A stretch of DNA of 64,000 nt from Kluyveromyces lactis (lineage: Eukaryota > Ascomycota > Saccharomycetes > Saccharomycetales > Saccharomycetaceae): positions 1-64,000 of the forward strand of contig NC_006040.1 in the NCBI RefSeq assembly GCF_000002515.2. Reading direction: 5' to 3'. Position numbers and translations under genes: made by a program. Shown in pieces: positions 51,518-63,162 of the stretch (the stretch's first letter is position 1; the number at the start of each line of letters is the position of its first letter). The notes under the pieces are model-generated. The model was given only the letters and a program-made list of their open reading frames with translations. It ran no database searches and was not told the origin of the DNA.

Positions 51518-54500
51518 ATGACGAATCGAAAGCTTTTGATAGGTGTCGACGTTGGTGGTACGAATAGCGATTTAGTCGTTCTTGACCCCACTAGACTGGG
51601 GCACCCCGATAGAGGGGTATTGGCGTGGCACAAATCAGTGACCACTCCTGACGTATCTGTTGGGATCCAAGCTGCTATTAAGACTATCCTAGAAAATCCA
51701 AACAACCATATTGAAAAGTCAGAAATCGTTTCTGTCACAATCGGTACTACTCATTTCATAAATGCCGTCATTGAACGTGATTCGAGCAGATTGGAAAAGG
51801 TTGCAGTCATCAGATTGTCCGGTCCCTATGGTAGACATATGCCCCCATTTGGCGATTTTCCTGAGGATTTGGCCGAGATCATCAATGGATATTACTGTAC
51901 TCTTGACGGTGGTTGTAGAGTGGATGGTAAGGATATCAAGCCTTTGGATGAAGACGGTTTGAGAAAAGAATGTGCTAATATCAAAACATTGGGTATAACT
52001 GCAGTGGCGGTTGTTGCCACATTTGCCAATATTAACAATGATCATGAATTGAGAGCTACAAAGATTATAAAGGAAGCGTTACCGAATGTCGATGTAGTTA
52101 TGTCTCATACAATTTCTGGCTTGGGTTTCATAGAAAGGGAGAACGCTTCTATATTGAACGCTTCCATTAAAAAATTTGGTCGTAAAATTATCAAATCTTT
52201 CATCCATGCAACTAAGGAAATTGGCTTAAATTGTACTGTACTATTATCCCAAAACGATGGTACCGTTCTCTCTACTAAGGATGCCCTGGAGACTCCAATC
52301 AGAACGTTCTCTTCAGGTGCAACTAACTCAATGAGGGGCGCTGCCATTCTATGTTCTGATGACCCTGATGTTAAAAACAAATCTGTCATAGTCTGTGATA
52401 TCGGCGGCACCACCTCGGATGTGGGTCAGTTACTACCGTCTGGGTTCCCAAGGCAATCTTCTACATTTTCATACGTTGGTGGTGTTAAAATGAACTTTTC
52501 AATGCCTCACGTTGAATCCGTAGGACTAGGCGGTGGTTCGATTGTCAGAGATCAAGATGGTAAACTAACTGCGGGACCTGATTCTACTGGTGCAGATATT
52601 ATCAAAGAAGCCATTCTTTTCGGTGGTGACATTGTTACAACTTCTGATGTGAATATCGGCAAGAGAGTTGACGAGTTTGGGGTAGAATCATTAGATCCAG
52701 CTCTGAAAATGGGAACAGTAACGAATGTGAAGGGAAGATTTACAGATGAGTTCAAAATAAGATATGATAAGGTAATTGCAACGAAATTCGAAAGAATTAT
52801 TGATCGTATGAAGACCTCTCCAGATCCAATACCTGTTATTTTCGTTGGTGGTGGATCTTTTATTGCTCCAGATACACTGGAAGGTACATCAAAGGTAATT
52901 AAGCCACCATTTTACCAAGTTGCTAATGCCATCGGAGCTGCATTGGGTAAAGTGTCTTGCACCATCACTGAAATGAAATCGTTAGCGGATTTCGAAAATG
53001 AAAAAACCGCATATATTGAAAAGTTGATCCACAGAGCTACTGAGGATGCAATTAACAAAGGTGCGATGGCTTCTTCGATCAACGTAGTTTCCATTATTTC
53101 AGATGCTGTCCCATACGTTGACAAAGTCTACAAATTTGAAGTTAAGGTGGTTGGTGACGTTGATTATGAATCCGCACTGTCTGCTACTCAGAAATCTGTT
53201 GAGCAAGTTGTCGACGATGTTTCCAGCAGTGAAGGAGAAGAAGTAGAATTGGTTCCAAAAGAAGATGAATATGTTCTAGAGGAAATCTTTAAAAGTGCAA
53301 AAGTTTCTAGAGTCGAAAAAGAAATCACTAATTATGCCCATTATAAACCGACGATAATAAACGGCGAATGGTTGTTAAGTGAAATAGATATCGATTTTAT
53401 AAGTACTGGTGCGTACATTCTAGGTTGTGGAGGTGGTGGTGATCCTGGTCCAGAAAGTATTGAATTAAAAAGAATTATCAAACAAGGTGGTAAACTAAGG
53501 ATTGTAACATTGGATGAATTTGAGAGAAAGACAGAGGGAAAAGGTACCGCTATAAATGTCGGTTATTGTGGTTCTCCAGTAATATCGAGTGAAAGATTAC
53601 ATGGATCGGAAATGATCGAAGCTGTTTCCCTCATCGAAAGATGGGAGGGCAAAAAAACAGATGGTATTTTCATGTTTGAGATAGGTGGTGGTAATGGGTT
53701 GTCTGGTATTTGGACCGCCTTTAAAATGGGTCTACCATGTGTTGATTTGGATTTAATGGGCAGAGCCTATCCAACACAATGGCAAAGTTTACCCTCCGTC
53801 GTTCACGATTTGCACGGCTATCCATATGTCTCACTATCCGATGGTAATGGAATGTCAATGCTTATCACTTCTTCTGAAGATGACGTACAAATGGAGGATG
53901 TAATACGTGACGCAATGTACAACCACGGTGTTCAATGTGCTGTCGTTGAGCCGTCTATGACCTGTGATGAAATGAGAAATGAAACTATTTTTAATCCCAT
54001 ATCTAACTCATGGAGAATTGGCCGTGCCGTCCATCTTACAAGGGCTGCCAGTGATATAGATAGCTTACCTACTAGAATTATCGAAGCAGTTGGTGGTTCC
54101 TCAGCTGCAAAATGCTTATTGAAGGGCAAGATAATTGGAGTAGAAAAGATGATCAAAAGAGGCTATGGTTATGGTGTAGTTGTATTGCAAAGCACTGAGG
54201 GTGATGAAACCAAAATTAGAATTCCTTTTAAAAATGAAAATATCGTTTGCTACAAGGTAAATGAAGACGGATCAGAAGTACCGTTATGTTGTGTACCAGA
54301 TTTGATCACCTTGGTGGACAACAACGGTAACGCTATTGGTACTCAAGATTATCAATACGGTTTACTTGTATACCTTATGGTTTTCGCACCATCTGACAAA
54401 TGGACTACCGCAAAAGGTATAGAGATTGGCGGCCCAAGAGCATTTGGTGAACTATTTTACGATCTTGAGTACAAGTCGATTGGCAAGTACATCGAACCAG

Positions 54501-54526
54501 TTCCGATTGCTGAGGAGTATAGTTAA
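51518..54526 (+). CDS. Hydantoinase A-like ATPase fused to a DUF917 domain
   Basis: A 1002-residue two-part protein. Residues about 4-190 form the hydantoinase A/oxoprolinase N-domain (LIGVDVGGTNSDLVVLD, an actin-fold phosphate loop; VTIGTTHFINAVIERD). Residues about 200-510 form the main hydantoinase domain (RTFSSGATNSMRGA, VCDIGGTTSDVG, ESVGLGGGSIV, VIFVGGGS). A Lys/Glu-rich linker leads to a DUF917 domain at about 635-995 (FISTGAYILGCGGGGDPGPE, CVDLDLMGRAYPTQWQS). Family members open cyclic amides such as hydantoins or 5-oxoproline using ATP. There is no HyuB half, unlike yeast 5-oxoprolinase Oxp1. The same fused architecture occurs in other fungi. It is convergent with an NCS1 permease 561 bp away, pointing to uptake and opening of a nitrogen ring compound; the substrate is not known. 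Confidence 0.9.
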   Translation: MTNRKLLIGVDVGGTNSDLVVLDPTRLGHPDRGVLAWHKSVTTPDVSVGIQAAIKTILENPNNHIEKSEIVSVTIGTTHFINAVIERDSSRLEKVAVIRLSGPYGRHMPPFGDFPEDLAEIINGYYCTLDGGCRVDGKDIKPLDEDGLRKECANIKTLGITAVAVVATFANINNDHELRATKIIKEALPNVDVVMSHTISGLGFIERENASILNASIKKFGRKIIKSFIHATKEIGLNCTVLLSQNDGTVLSTKDALETPIRTFSSGATNSMRGAAILCSDDPDVKNKSVIVCDIGGTTSDVGQLLPSGFPRQSSTFSYVGGVKMNFSMPHVESVGLGGGSIVRDQDGKLTAGPDSTGADIIKEAILFGGDIVTTSDVNIGKRVDEFGVESLDPALKMGTVTNVKGRFTDEFKIRYDKVIATKFERIIDRMKTSPDPIPVIFVGGGSFIAPDTLEGTSKVIKPPFYQVANAIGAALGKVSCTITEMKSLADFENEKTAYIEKLIHRATEDAINKGAMASSINVVSIISDAVPYVDKVYKFEVKVVGDVDYESALSATQKSVEQVVDDVSSSEGEEVELVPKEDEYVLEEIFKSAKVSRVEKEITNYAHYKPTIINGEWLLSEIDIDFISTGAYILGCGGGGDPGPESIELKRIIKQGGKLRIVTLDEFERKTEGKGTAINVGYCGSPVISSERLHGSEMIEAVSLIERWEGKKTDGIFMFEIGGGNGLSGIWTAFKMGLPCVDLDLMGRAYPTQWQSLPSVVHDLHGYPYVSLSDGNGMSMLITSSEDDVQMEDVIRDAMYNHGVQCAVVEPSMTCDEMRNETIFNPISNSWRIGRAVHLTRAASDIDSLPTRIIEAVGGSSAAKCLLKGKIIGVEKMIKRGYGYGVVVLQSTEGDETKIRIPFKNENIVCYKVNEDGSEVPLCCVPDLITLVDNNGNAIGTQDYQYGLLVYLMVFAPSDKWTTAKGIEIGGPRAFGELFYDLEYKSIGKYIEPVPIAEEYS

Positions 54527-54633
54527 ACTTTGTCAGACCTCATTGCTAGAAGTGTCCCTAATACTATAACAATTGTTGCTATACTTCCACTGTCATCATC
54601 ATCTCGACTATTTTTTTTGTTATCATTATTATC

Positions 54634-54668
<35 letters not shown>

Positions 54669-55087
54669 TCTTGTTGCTGTTCTTGCTGTTGTCAATATTT
54701 TCTTTATTTCTACGATTATTCTTTTAATGATATCCACCGTGAACTTACCTTGAGGTTATACACCCTAATTCACAATTGAGCAGACGTGCTCAAACAGAAT
54801 TAGCATTTGTTTTGTGACTTTTCATCAGTAGTTAACCATTGGTGATATTCATATATTTCATTTATATATAGCAATATATCACTTAATAAGCTATATCATT
54901 ATCATTGTATGATTCTCCTGAGTATTGTCAAAAACCTGGTAAAAATAGGAATGTTTGATGACAGTAAGAATAAAGGTATTATATCTGTTTTGATAAAACT
55001 AGTTTAAATAAACGACAATCATCGATTGGATAATGGCCTGTTTGCCTGGTCCTTATGGCCAAAATATTAAATTAAGAAGCGCTAGAT
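54527..55087. other. Convergent 3' region with a (TTA)10 microsatellite
   Basis: A perfect TTA trinucleotide repeat lies at 54635-54664 within a T-rich tract. It is followed by AT-rich sequence shared as 3' flank by the hydantoinase and permease genes. No gene is seen. Confidence 0.7.
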
Positions 55088-56827
55088 TTATAAAACAACG
55101 TCAGTAGAGTCAGATTTCTCAGGTGAGTTAATCTTCAAATTACGTAGTGATACTTCAGTAGGATCTGCCAAATAATTCGAAGAGTCGATGGAATGCACGC
55201 CAATGTCTTCTTGATCATCAGCGATCATATTCTTCTCTTGAAGCTCACGCTCAGTAAATGTGTGATAATAATCGATTTGGTCAGTTTCACCAACTGTAGG
55301 CTTGAAAATAGTGTTAATGATATAGTAAAGGGCGAAGGTAACGGCGAATTGGAAAATGAACGAACCTTGGAAGAAGTGTTCAATACCTGTATTGATAGGA
55401 ATGTTTGGGTTAGCCGCATTGATCAAACCAGGCAAACCCGGGGCCGCACCACATAAGAAACAAAGGATGTTCTTCCAGTTAATACCGTACTGAAACCAGT
55501 AAATTGAGGAAGGAGAATCATCGTAACAGTCGGATAACTTGATAACGCCCTTTCTAATGACAAAATAGTCACAAACAAACATTGCAGTTAATGGTGTGAT
55601 GAAAACAGTGAACGAAGACATAACTGTGAGGAAAGTGGAAGTAGCATTATAGAATAACCATGGTTGAGTAGGCCAAGCCAACAACATGATCAATATTGAA
55701 CCTCTTCTGATGTTAATGTAACGTGGGAAGATAGAAGCCAAATCCATGCCACCAGAGATTGCATTACTGATACAGTTGACACCAAGCTGAGAAATTAGTA
55801 AACCGAGACCTGCAAAGAAGGCAGCAGCTCTGGACTTCGGAGTATAATTTAGCTGCATCCAATACATGCAGATATCATTAGGCATCCAAAAAGACTCGCC
55901 GTATTTTTCTAATAAAGCAGAAGCAGTAACAATACCCATCAAAGGAAGCACGATACCCATTACGTTGACACCGATTAGGATACCGATGTAAGCAGATCTG
56001 GGCCTTTTGTTGAAACGAGAGAAATCGGATTGGTTTGAAATACCAGCGATAATGAATGAATACCAAGCATTCAAGTTTGTGATCCAAGACCAAGCAAGGT
56101 CAGAAGAAGAGGCTGTAACCTTTGCAGTTAACAATGGTCCATTGGAACCACCATTAATAGTCACTGCCCAGATGGTGATTCCCAACCCGACAAAGAACAT
56201 ACAGAAAGACCCAAGGGCCAAGATATGGTCGAAGTATTCTGGTCTAATCATAAGCACCGGAGTATTGATTACCAAAAAAATCACAAACCCAATCAACTCC
56301 TGTCTCGTCATAGGTACTGATTCTGGGAAGGTATTGGGCAAATTCAAATATGTTTCACTCCACGAGGAAATGATCACATTCACACAAAGCCCTCCTAACC
56401 AAGCTTGGGAAGCAAACCACACCACGGATAAGATAGCTCTGATAAGAACACCAAAGGATGACCCACGCATTCCAAAGATGATACGCTGGAACACAGAGTA
56501 CCCAATATGGTACTCTGAGCCATACACTGAGTTGATGATGGCTGCAATACTGATGAAGAAATTTGCCAAAACAATACATCCAATGGTTTGGCGACCATTC
56601 ATACCCGAAAGCGTCAATTCACCATCAGTGCCCACATCGTACAACAACAACGCTGACCCACCAGACCACGTACTAATACACAAACAAAGCAATGTCCAGT
56701 ATGATGTAAAACCATATATACCCCATTTTCTTCTTGAAACAGGCATAGGAACTAAATCCTTATTACTAGTTCTGTCGGATTCATCCAACACCAAAAGGTT
56801 GTGCAACTTCCCAAGAACCCCAGCCAT
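55088..56827 (-). CDS. NCS1-family nucleobase/allantoin/hydantoin-type permease
   Basis: A 579-residue nucleobase-cation symporter-1 protein with about twelve membrane segments. The cytosolic N-tail (about 40 residues) leads to RRKWGIYGFTSYWTLLCLCISTW, followed by SGGSALLLYDVG. The conserved NSVYGSEYHIGYSVFQR, GMRGSSFGVLIR and FASQAWLGG of TM3, and GISNQSDFSRF and SQLGVNCISNAISGGMDL of later segments, place it in the Fur4/Dal4/Fui1/Thi7 group. An acidic tail (about 530-579) may hold ubiquitination sites. Known substrates of the family are uracil, allantoin, uridine, thiamine and, in bacteria, hydantoins. Being next to a hydantoinase-like gene suggests a hydantoin or related ring, but this is inference. 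Confidence 0.92.
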   Translation of the reverse strand: MAGVLGKLHNLLVLDESDRTSNKDLVPMPVSRRKWGIYGFTSYWTLLCLCISTWSGGSALLLYDVGTDGELTLSGMNGRQTIGCIVLANFFISIAAIINSVYGSEYHIGYSVFQRIIFGMRGSSFGVLIRAILSVVWFASQAWLGGLCVNVIISSWSETYLNLPNTFPESVPMTRQELIGFVIFLVINTPVLMIRPEYFDHILALGSFCMFFVGLGITIWAVTINGGSNGPLLTAKVTASSSDLAWSWITNLNAWYSFIIAGISNQSDFSRFNKRPRSAYIGILIGVNVMGIVLPLMGIVTASALLEKYGESFWMPNDICMYWMQLNYTPKSRAAAFFAGLGLLISQLGVNCISNAISGGMDLASIFPRYINIRRGSILIMLLAWPTQPWLFYNATSTFLTVMSSFTVFITPLTAMFVCDYFVIRKGVIKLSDCYDDSPSSIYWFQYGINWKNILCFLCGAAPGLPGLINAANPNIPINTGIEHFFQGSFIFQFAVTFALYYIINTIFKPTVGETDQIDYYHTFTERELQEKNMIADDQEDIGVHSIDSSNYLADPTEVSLRNLKINSPEKSDSTDVVL

Positions 56828-57893
56828 TACAAACTTTCAACAATCTTTAAATCCTGGTGTTTATTGCACTAGTTAAAACAATGCCTATGGAGCAGCCAAG
56901 TTAAGTACGAACGAATACGATGCGAAAAACGCACAAACCTTAGTTTATGTATCGTCTAGTATTTATGAAAAAGAACAGTCTATTACTGAGATGAGATGAA
57001 CCGAATTGAAAAAGATATACTAAGATTTGATACAAAGATTAGGCAAAAACAAACATAGAAATATATTGTCCACCAAAACAACAAACAAATGACTACTTTT
57101 AGTCTGTGCCCCCGTTCAATTTCAGAAGTATTAACGGCTGCATGGTACAAAACTCGAGACATATACAGAACCACTAGGAGACCCACAGTTTGTAGGCAAG
57201 GCTGCCTTTATTCAAAGGTAAACATTTTTCGAAGGAATAAAGAAAAAAAATTTTCACCCAAAAGAAACGGACCCTCTACGGCCGTTAACAGAAACAAGCA
57301 CCCGTCTCTGTAGGTTCTTTAAAGTTCTGAGTAAATCGTGCCATGCTTGCCGTGTTAGCTGGATTTGGTTTCTTAGTTTTATTTACCCAATCTACGATAA
57401 TTGAATCATTTTTTTTTAATAGAGTAGAATGTAGTAACCAAATTTGGCCCGTGTCATGTACTTTATTTTTGCCCACATCAGACCAGTGTGAGTTTATTAT
57501 TGTTTTCAGATTGATTTTCGAGCTTGCCTTTAGATTTTTACGGGGTTTGGTTTTCAAGATCAGCAGCCTTTGCACCATCATGTCTCCGCAGAATGCCGAA
57601 ATATGAAAGTGGTGGTTAGTTGCGAGATGCATTTTTCGAGACGCATTTCCGAGAAATTGACTACCTATTGAGTAAGGCGAAAGGGTTCTGACATTTAAGT
57701 GCATTTAACAAAACTTACTGGCTGCATCTTTGAGGCATCTTTAATACTTGCAGAAGTTGTCGTGCTAGAAAGAGCCTAGGAGGAAGGTAATTAGTGAAAT
57801 AGAAAGGACAACTATCTCAGATGAAATTAATGGGTTATATAGTGTACATATAGTTTTCTATTAGTGCTGACGCGAGCAGCTGTTTCAATTTCT
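56828..57893. other. Permease promoter and 3' flank of DIM1
   Basis: No gene or RNA is recognised; a 139-codon minus-strand frame (57285-57704) is Lys/Asn/His rich and shows no family. I saw no clear GATAAG sites for nitrogen control in the first 300 bp upstream of the permease. Confidence 0.5.
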
Positions 57894-58901
<1,008 letters not shown>

Positions 58902-59154
58902 TTACCAATGTTATGCGATCAATTATAGACGCTATAAAATAGTGTAATTAACCCAATACGACCCGTTAAATATCTCCGCTGAGAGTCGTGTTCTCTGGTC
59001 ATTTATGTATTCGATGCGATGAGCTCTCAAAATTTTTCAACCAGCCTGAAAAAGAAAAGGTTCTTTTCAAAGGAAAAAACAAACCTTCAATAGGATCCAT
59101 GCCATTCCATGTCAAGTTGATATATATTTACGTTCTTGGAGTTACATAATCTTG

Positions 59155-59844
59155 TCATCTGTTCTCATCGATGCAGAATTGAAGTTTCCTCACCACTTTG
59201 TTAGCATTAATATCATCTGTGGTCTTCGAAAAGACTTGATCCTTGTCGTTAACATGTGTTTCATGAACAAAGAAATCCTTTAATTTGGCGTTTCTTGGCG
59301 GAGTGATGTACTCTGGTAGCTTACGGGTATGGTTCAAGTGTAAATTAAGATGGTGTTCTTGACTAAAACCTCTATATTGGATTGTACCAGGAAACAACTC
59401 GATGTCCAAGTCTTGCAGTGGCGATATGGCTGTTCCGTTAGAGCCTCTGTTTTGAGTGGCCTGTGCTCGTACTTTCGCAAGTTTATTCTCATCTATATTC
59501 TCTAGTTCTTGCTCGTTCTCGTCGTGTACAGCTTTCCTTCTCAATGAGACGTGTCTCATTAAGGCCACTGCCCGATCTTCTTCCGATTCTTCATAAAAGG
59601 CGAATGATGAAGGATCGTCGTCACCCTTCTTCTTGGGTGACCCCCTTTTGATAGAGAAAACTTGTTTCACTGGACTCTTCTGTAGAGCCCGCTCCACGTC
59701 GAGTTTAGTCTTGATTCTTCTGGGTGAACCATGGCTTGATGTACTACCGGTTGGTTTTGTTATCGAGTTCCCAGTGCTTATTATGTTTACGTTCTTTGAC
59801 GTCAGAACGGCTCTCTTCTTCAGTGGAGATCTGTGTTGTATCAT
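59155..59844 (-). CDS. ACM1: APC/C-Cdh1 inhibitor Acm1
   Basis: A 229-residue, mostly disordered protein identified by order (between PLC1 and DIM1) and by conserved short stretches shared with S. cerevisiae Acm1: KKRAVLTSKN at 9-18 (D-box region RxxL), FAFYEESEEDR at 81-91 (ABBA-type motif), YITPPRNAKL near the C-terminus and the tail VVRKLQFCIDEN. In place of a KEN box it has DEN (118-120, DENKL). Several Cdk sites are present (SP at 6, 40, 57 and 69, plus the TPPR site); in S. cerevisiae, Cdk phosphorylation stabilises Acm1. It acts as a pseudosubstrate of Cdh1 in the cell cycle. Confidence 0.9.
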   Translation of the reverse strand: MIQHRSPLKKRAVLTSKNVNIISTGNSITKPTGSTSSHGSPRRIKTKLDVERALQKSPVKQVFSIKRGSPKKKGDDDPSSFAFYEESEEDRAVALMRHVSLRRKAVHDENEQELENIDENKLAKVRAQATQNRGSNGTAISPLQDLDIELFPGTIQYRGFSQEHHLNLHLNHTRKLPEYITPPRNAKLKDFFVHETHVNDKDQVFSKTTDDINANKVVRKLQFCIDENR

Positions 59845-60189
59845 CTTGGTTGGGTGGCAGGCTCTATGTAAAGTGTTCCTGGTCAGACACCTTAAGATAA
59901 GTAAAGTAAAGATTTTGATCCTATTGTTCTTTTATAAAATACCTGATGACACTTTTTCTTAAGTTTTGAGACCCGCCAAATTTCCGCTAAGTATAGGAAA
60001 CGCGAAATCCTCGATGCGAAATAAGACGTGAAGCTATAAAATAGAGAACGGCCTTGGAAAGTTTTCTATTATCGAGTGAATGGAACTGATTAAACAATAG
60101 TTCATTAGTATTGAATGTTATATACTGGAATTATCGTTTAATTAGCGCTGCTTAATGAGTTTATGTAAGTTGTGTATGTTGGGCGCCAA
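59845..60189. other. Short intergenic between PLC1 and ACM1
   Basis: This is the 3' end of PLC1 and the promoter of ACM1. A CGCGAAA element at about 60000-60006 (AACGCGAAATC) resembles the MBF site core ACGCG, which would fit G1/S-phase control of ACM1. No gene is seen. Confidence 0.4.
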
Positions 60190-63162
60190 TCACCATTTTA
60201 GAAGTTCCTCTTTGTAGCGTATGAATAGAGTGGAGAATATGAACTTCTCCCCTTTTATGTTGTACAACGGTAAGTGCCTATACCCTTGCTTCAAATAATT
60301 CAACCGTACACACGTTGTTGCGATAGTTTGCGTGGAGTTCTTGACTGTAAACCGCACGAAGTTGAACGTAGTGTTTGTAAGTGTACACTCGAACGACGCA
60401 TTCCACACGGGACTGAAGCCGTTATCACGGAAGCATTTTGTCGAAAATAGTTGCGGTGAACTAAGGACAGGTACAGATACTGCTGGAGGAGCAGATGGAG
60501 TACTGAGTATTCCGTCTTCCGCGGACAAACCTGAAATAACAGTGGTTCCATTACTTTCACAAAGTGGTTCAGTCTTACCGCTGCTGCCGTTGCTATCAAC
60601 GCGCTTGGTTGAGGTACTAGTAATGTTAGCAAAAGTACCATTTGAAGCATTACTCATGCTAGTAATTCCGGTAGCATGGGTAGAGTTATTGGAAGTATAC
60701 CCCATTGGCTGCAAGCAGTTGGTAAGGTGAAGTGATTCCATGGTATTGTCAGTAATGAGTTCGATTTCTACGAATGGTGCTAGTATCTTGCAGTTTTGTA
60801 AGGATAACATCTGGCCAGAAATTACGTCCAAATGGATATGAATCTTCTCCCGTTTGAGCCTTTCCATAATTACTGGAATGTCCTTCATTTTATGTATCTC
60901 TTTTCGCAAGTGAGCGGGCTTCAAAACATACCCAGAATGCCAGATGGAATTTCTATCTAGTGAAACTTGGAACATTGCATGGTTCAATTGTTGTCCCAGG
61001 TCATACGTCTGCCAGTTTGTTGCGACCATTTGTACTCCTTCTTTCCAAAATCGTATTGGGTTGAAATTGGAGGATTTGTACCGCAACATGTGCGGATAGA
61101 TTCTCATTAAATGTCTGCGGTTATGCTTGTTGATAGCGAGTTTTTGAGTTTCATCTTTGTCAAGATTGATAAACTTCTTCTCACTTAGTGAGAAGCAATG
61201 CGTAGTGGTTTTTGATTCAGGCAACGAAAAGTTTCTGAATCTTACTCCGTGAATCCCAGATATTTCATGAACCTTGTCTGATATCATGATCTTTGTTGAT
61301 AACAATAACGATTTGTTGTTTCTCTTTGTTGTCACTGGAACTGTTGTCGTATTTGGAGAAGTGCTACTGGTAGTACTTTTTTGTAAGCCCCGCTTCTTGA
61401 TTAACCGCATGTCATTTGTTTCAGAAAGTGATTCATGAGAGGAAGAAGACGTATAGGATGAAGTTGATCCACTTATAATTTCAGACTCTACAGCATGCGT
61501 CTTCTTACTTTTCAATATAATGCGATTTTTCAGCTGCTCTGGTGATAATAGTGAAGTGTTTGGTGGAATTACGAATATAAGATCTCCCAAAATTTCCTTC
61601 ATAATTTTCGTTATCATTAATTGGTAATCCTTCTTACAGTGGATCTCTAGAGATACAATAAGCGGATAAGGTGAAGTGATAAACGCATATTTTCGTATCG
61701 TTTTAACAACATCTTCTAAGGGGATTGACTGTGTGAAAAGACCATGGCATACCACAGGCCCATGATCTCCTTGCCATATGTCTATTTCGATACAACGGCA
61801 TCCTTGTTGCAAAGCACGAGTATAAGCTTCGACACTTACCTCGTCCACCACTTGCTTCCCCATAAGATAAGTGTTATGAGATGATGATATGAAATATTCG
61901 TTTAGCGGTCTAGAATAATCTTCTTCGAATAATTGTAGGAACGGTTGTTTTGTTAAGAATTTTAATAAACCCTCAACATCTAAAAGTTCATCAGCGGTGC
62001 AATACTTTTTGAAAATCTTATAAGCATTAGTCTGTGATATTACTTCACCTTGAACGTCACATATGAACTGGTAAAAGCTTTGAAAGTCAACCACCTTAGT
62101 ATCCTTATTTTTCATTTGATTCCAGATTATTTCAATCTCCGGCCTAGCTTTTAAGTACTTGACAAAATCTTGGAATTCGGGGAAATTAAGCAAACTGTTA
62201 TTGTTAGTGTCCGCTTTAATGAAAAGTGCGTAAAGGTAGTTATCAGAACAGTAGATATGATATCGGTTGCAAAGTCTCTTCACATCCGCGAAACTTAACG
62301 TATCTTTGTCCTGGTCTTCTTTCTTTGTGGAAACACTGGTCTGCCAATGAATATTGGCGAATTGTTCATTGTTTGGAACTGCAATATCTTCCATTAGTTT
62401 CCTCCTAGAATTCACCAAATTTACTGTCGTTTCATAAAAAGATTTGAATACTGCAGCGTCCTCCGCAATAACATGTAAAGCCTTTAATCTGTTTTTGTTC
62501 ACTGAATAGATGATAGTACACCAAAGGTCCCGTGAAGGACAAGGAACATTGTACATATCCATATAATTGGTAGCCATATCACCACTCCGTATATCTTTGA
62601 TGGTATCAACGTATATCAGCTTTTTTCCGTTATTCCAACTTATTGTATTCTGGTCTATATGGAAGGTGTACCGAACACGTTTCCGTCGTGTCACCTTAAG
62701 TAGAGGCAAGTCCAATGGATCTGCCGAGAAGGACCCAAACCCAGAATCCGTTGACTCTAACCTGAGGTTGCTCGACAATGCATATGTGAGAGGGCCACCA
62801 AGTTGGGACGTCTTATTTTTGTTCGGGTTATTATTAGAATTTCCATGCCCATTAAAACTAGGTCTTCTAGAAAGAAAGCCCTTGATGCCCTTGTATATAT
62901 GATCATACACAAAGGATTCCTCACTTCCCGAGGAGGGAGCAGTACTCTTCGAGCTCATATCACTATTGGACCCATCTTCCAAAGAAAGGCTCCTCAAAAT
63001 GCTTTGTGGCATAATAGCCTGATGTTCATCATCCACATCGTTGAACTCAAGCCTCATCGAGGGTTCAACGAGACGTTTCTGACTTGTCATCATATAGCAG
63101 GAAACCATAAACGGATCCATTGTGTATCCGAGTATGTGGTAGCAATCAAGATGTTGTAGCAC
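60190..63162 (-). CDS. PLC1: Phosphoinositide-specific phospholipase C
   Basis: A 990-residue delta-type PI-PLC that cleaves PIP2 to IP3 and diacylglycerol. From the N-terminus: a Ser/Asn-rich region (1-155), a PH-like domain (about 160-260), EF-hands (about 285-410, one with DTNNNSLLNFPEF at 318-330), the X catalytic domain (about 415-570) with His429 in SSSHNTYL and His473 in VVCHG, a Ser-rich linker (570-640), the Y domain (about 645-785, RIYPHMLRYKSSNFNP) and a C2 domain (about 820-985) interrupted by a Ser/Thr/Asn-rich insert (850-910). S. cerevisiae Plc1 has 869 residues; the excess lies in the N-terminus and the C2 insert. Several in-frame Mets near the start (15, 19, 24, 25, 36) leave the initiator open. 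Confidence 0.95.
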   Translation of the reverse strand: MLQHLDCYHILGYTMDPFMVSCYMMTSQKRLVEPSMRLEFNDVDDEHQAIMPQSILRSLSLEDGSNSDMSSKSTAPSSGSEESFVYDHIYKGIKGFLSRRPSFNGHGNSNNNPNKNKTSQLGGPLTYALSSNLRLESTDSGFGSFSADPLDLPLLKVTRRKRVRYTFHIDQNTISWNNGKKLIYVDTIKDIRSGDMATNYMDMYNVPCPSRDLWCTIIYSVNKNRLKALHVIAEDAAVFKSFYETTVNLVNSRRKLMEDIAVPNNEQFANIHWQTSVSTKKEDQDKDTLSFADVKRLCNRYHIYCSDNYLYALFIKADTNNNSLLNFPEFQDFVKYLKARPEIEIIWNQMKNKDTKVVDFQSFYQFICDVQGEVISQTNAYKIFKKYCTADELLDVEGLLKFLTKQPFLQLFEEDYSRPLNEYFISSSHNTYLMGKQVVDEVSVEAYTRALQQGCRCIEIDIWQGDHGPVVCHGLFTQSIPLEDVVKTIRKYAFITSPYPLIVSLEIHCKKDYQLMITKIMKEILGDLIFVIPPNTSLLSPEQLKNRIILKSKKTHAVESEIISGSTSSYTSSSSHESLSETNDMRLIKKRGLQKSTTSSTSPNTTTVPVTTKRNNKSLLLSTKIMISDKVHEISGIHGVRFRNFSLPESKTTTHCFSLSEKKFINLDKDETQKLAINKHNRRHLMRIYPHMLRYKSSNFNPIRFWKEGVQMVATNWQTYDLGQQLNHAMFQVSLDRNSIWHSGYVLKPAHLRKEIHKMKDIPVIMERLKREKIHIHLDVISGQMLSLQNCKILAPFVEIELITDNTMESLHLTNCLQPMGYTSNNSTHATGITSMSNASNGTFANITSTSTKRVDSNGSSGKTEPLCESNGTTVISGLSAEDGILSTPSAPPAVSVPVLSSPQLFSTKCFRDNGFSPVWNASFECTLTNTTFNFVRFTVKNSTQTIATTCVRLNYLKQGYRHLPLYNIKGEKFIFSTLFIRYKEELLKW

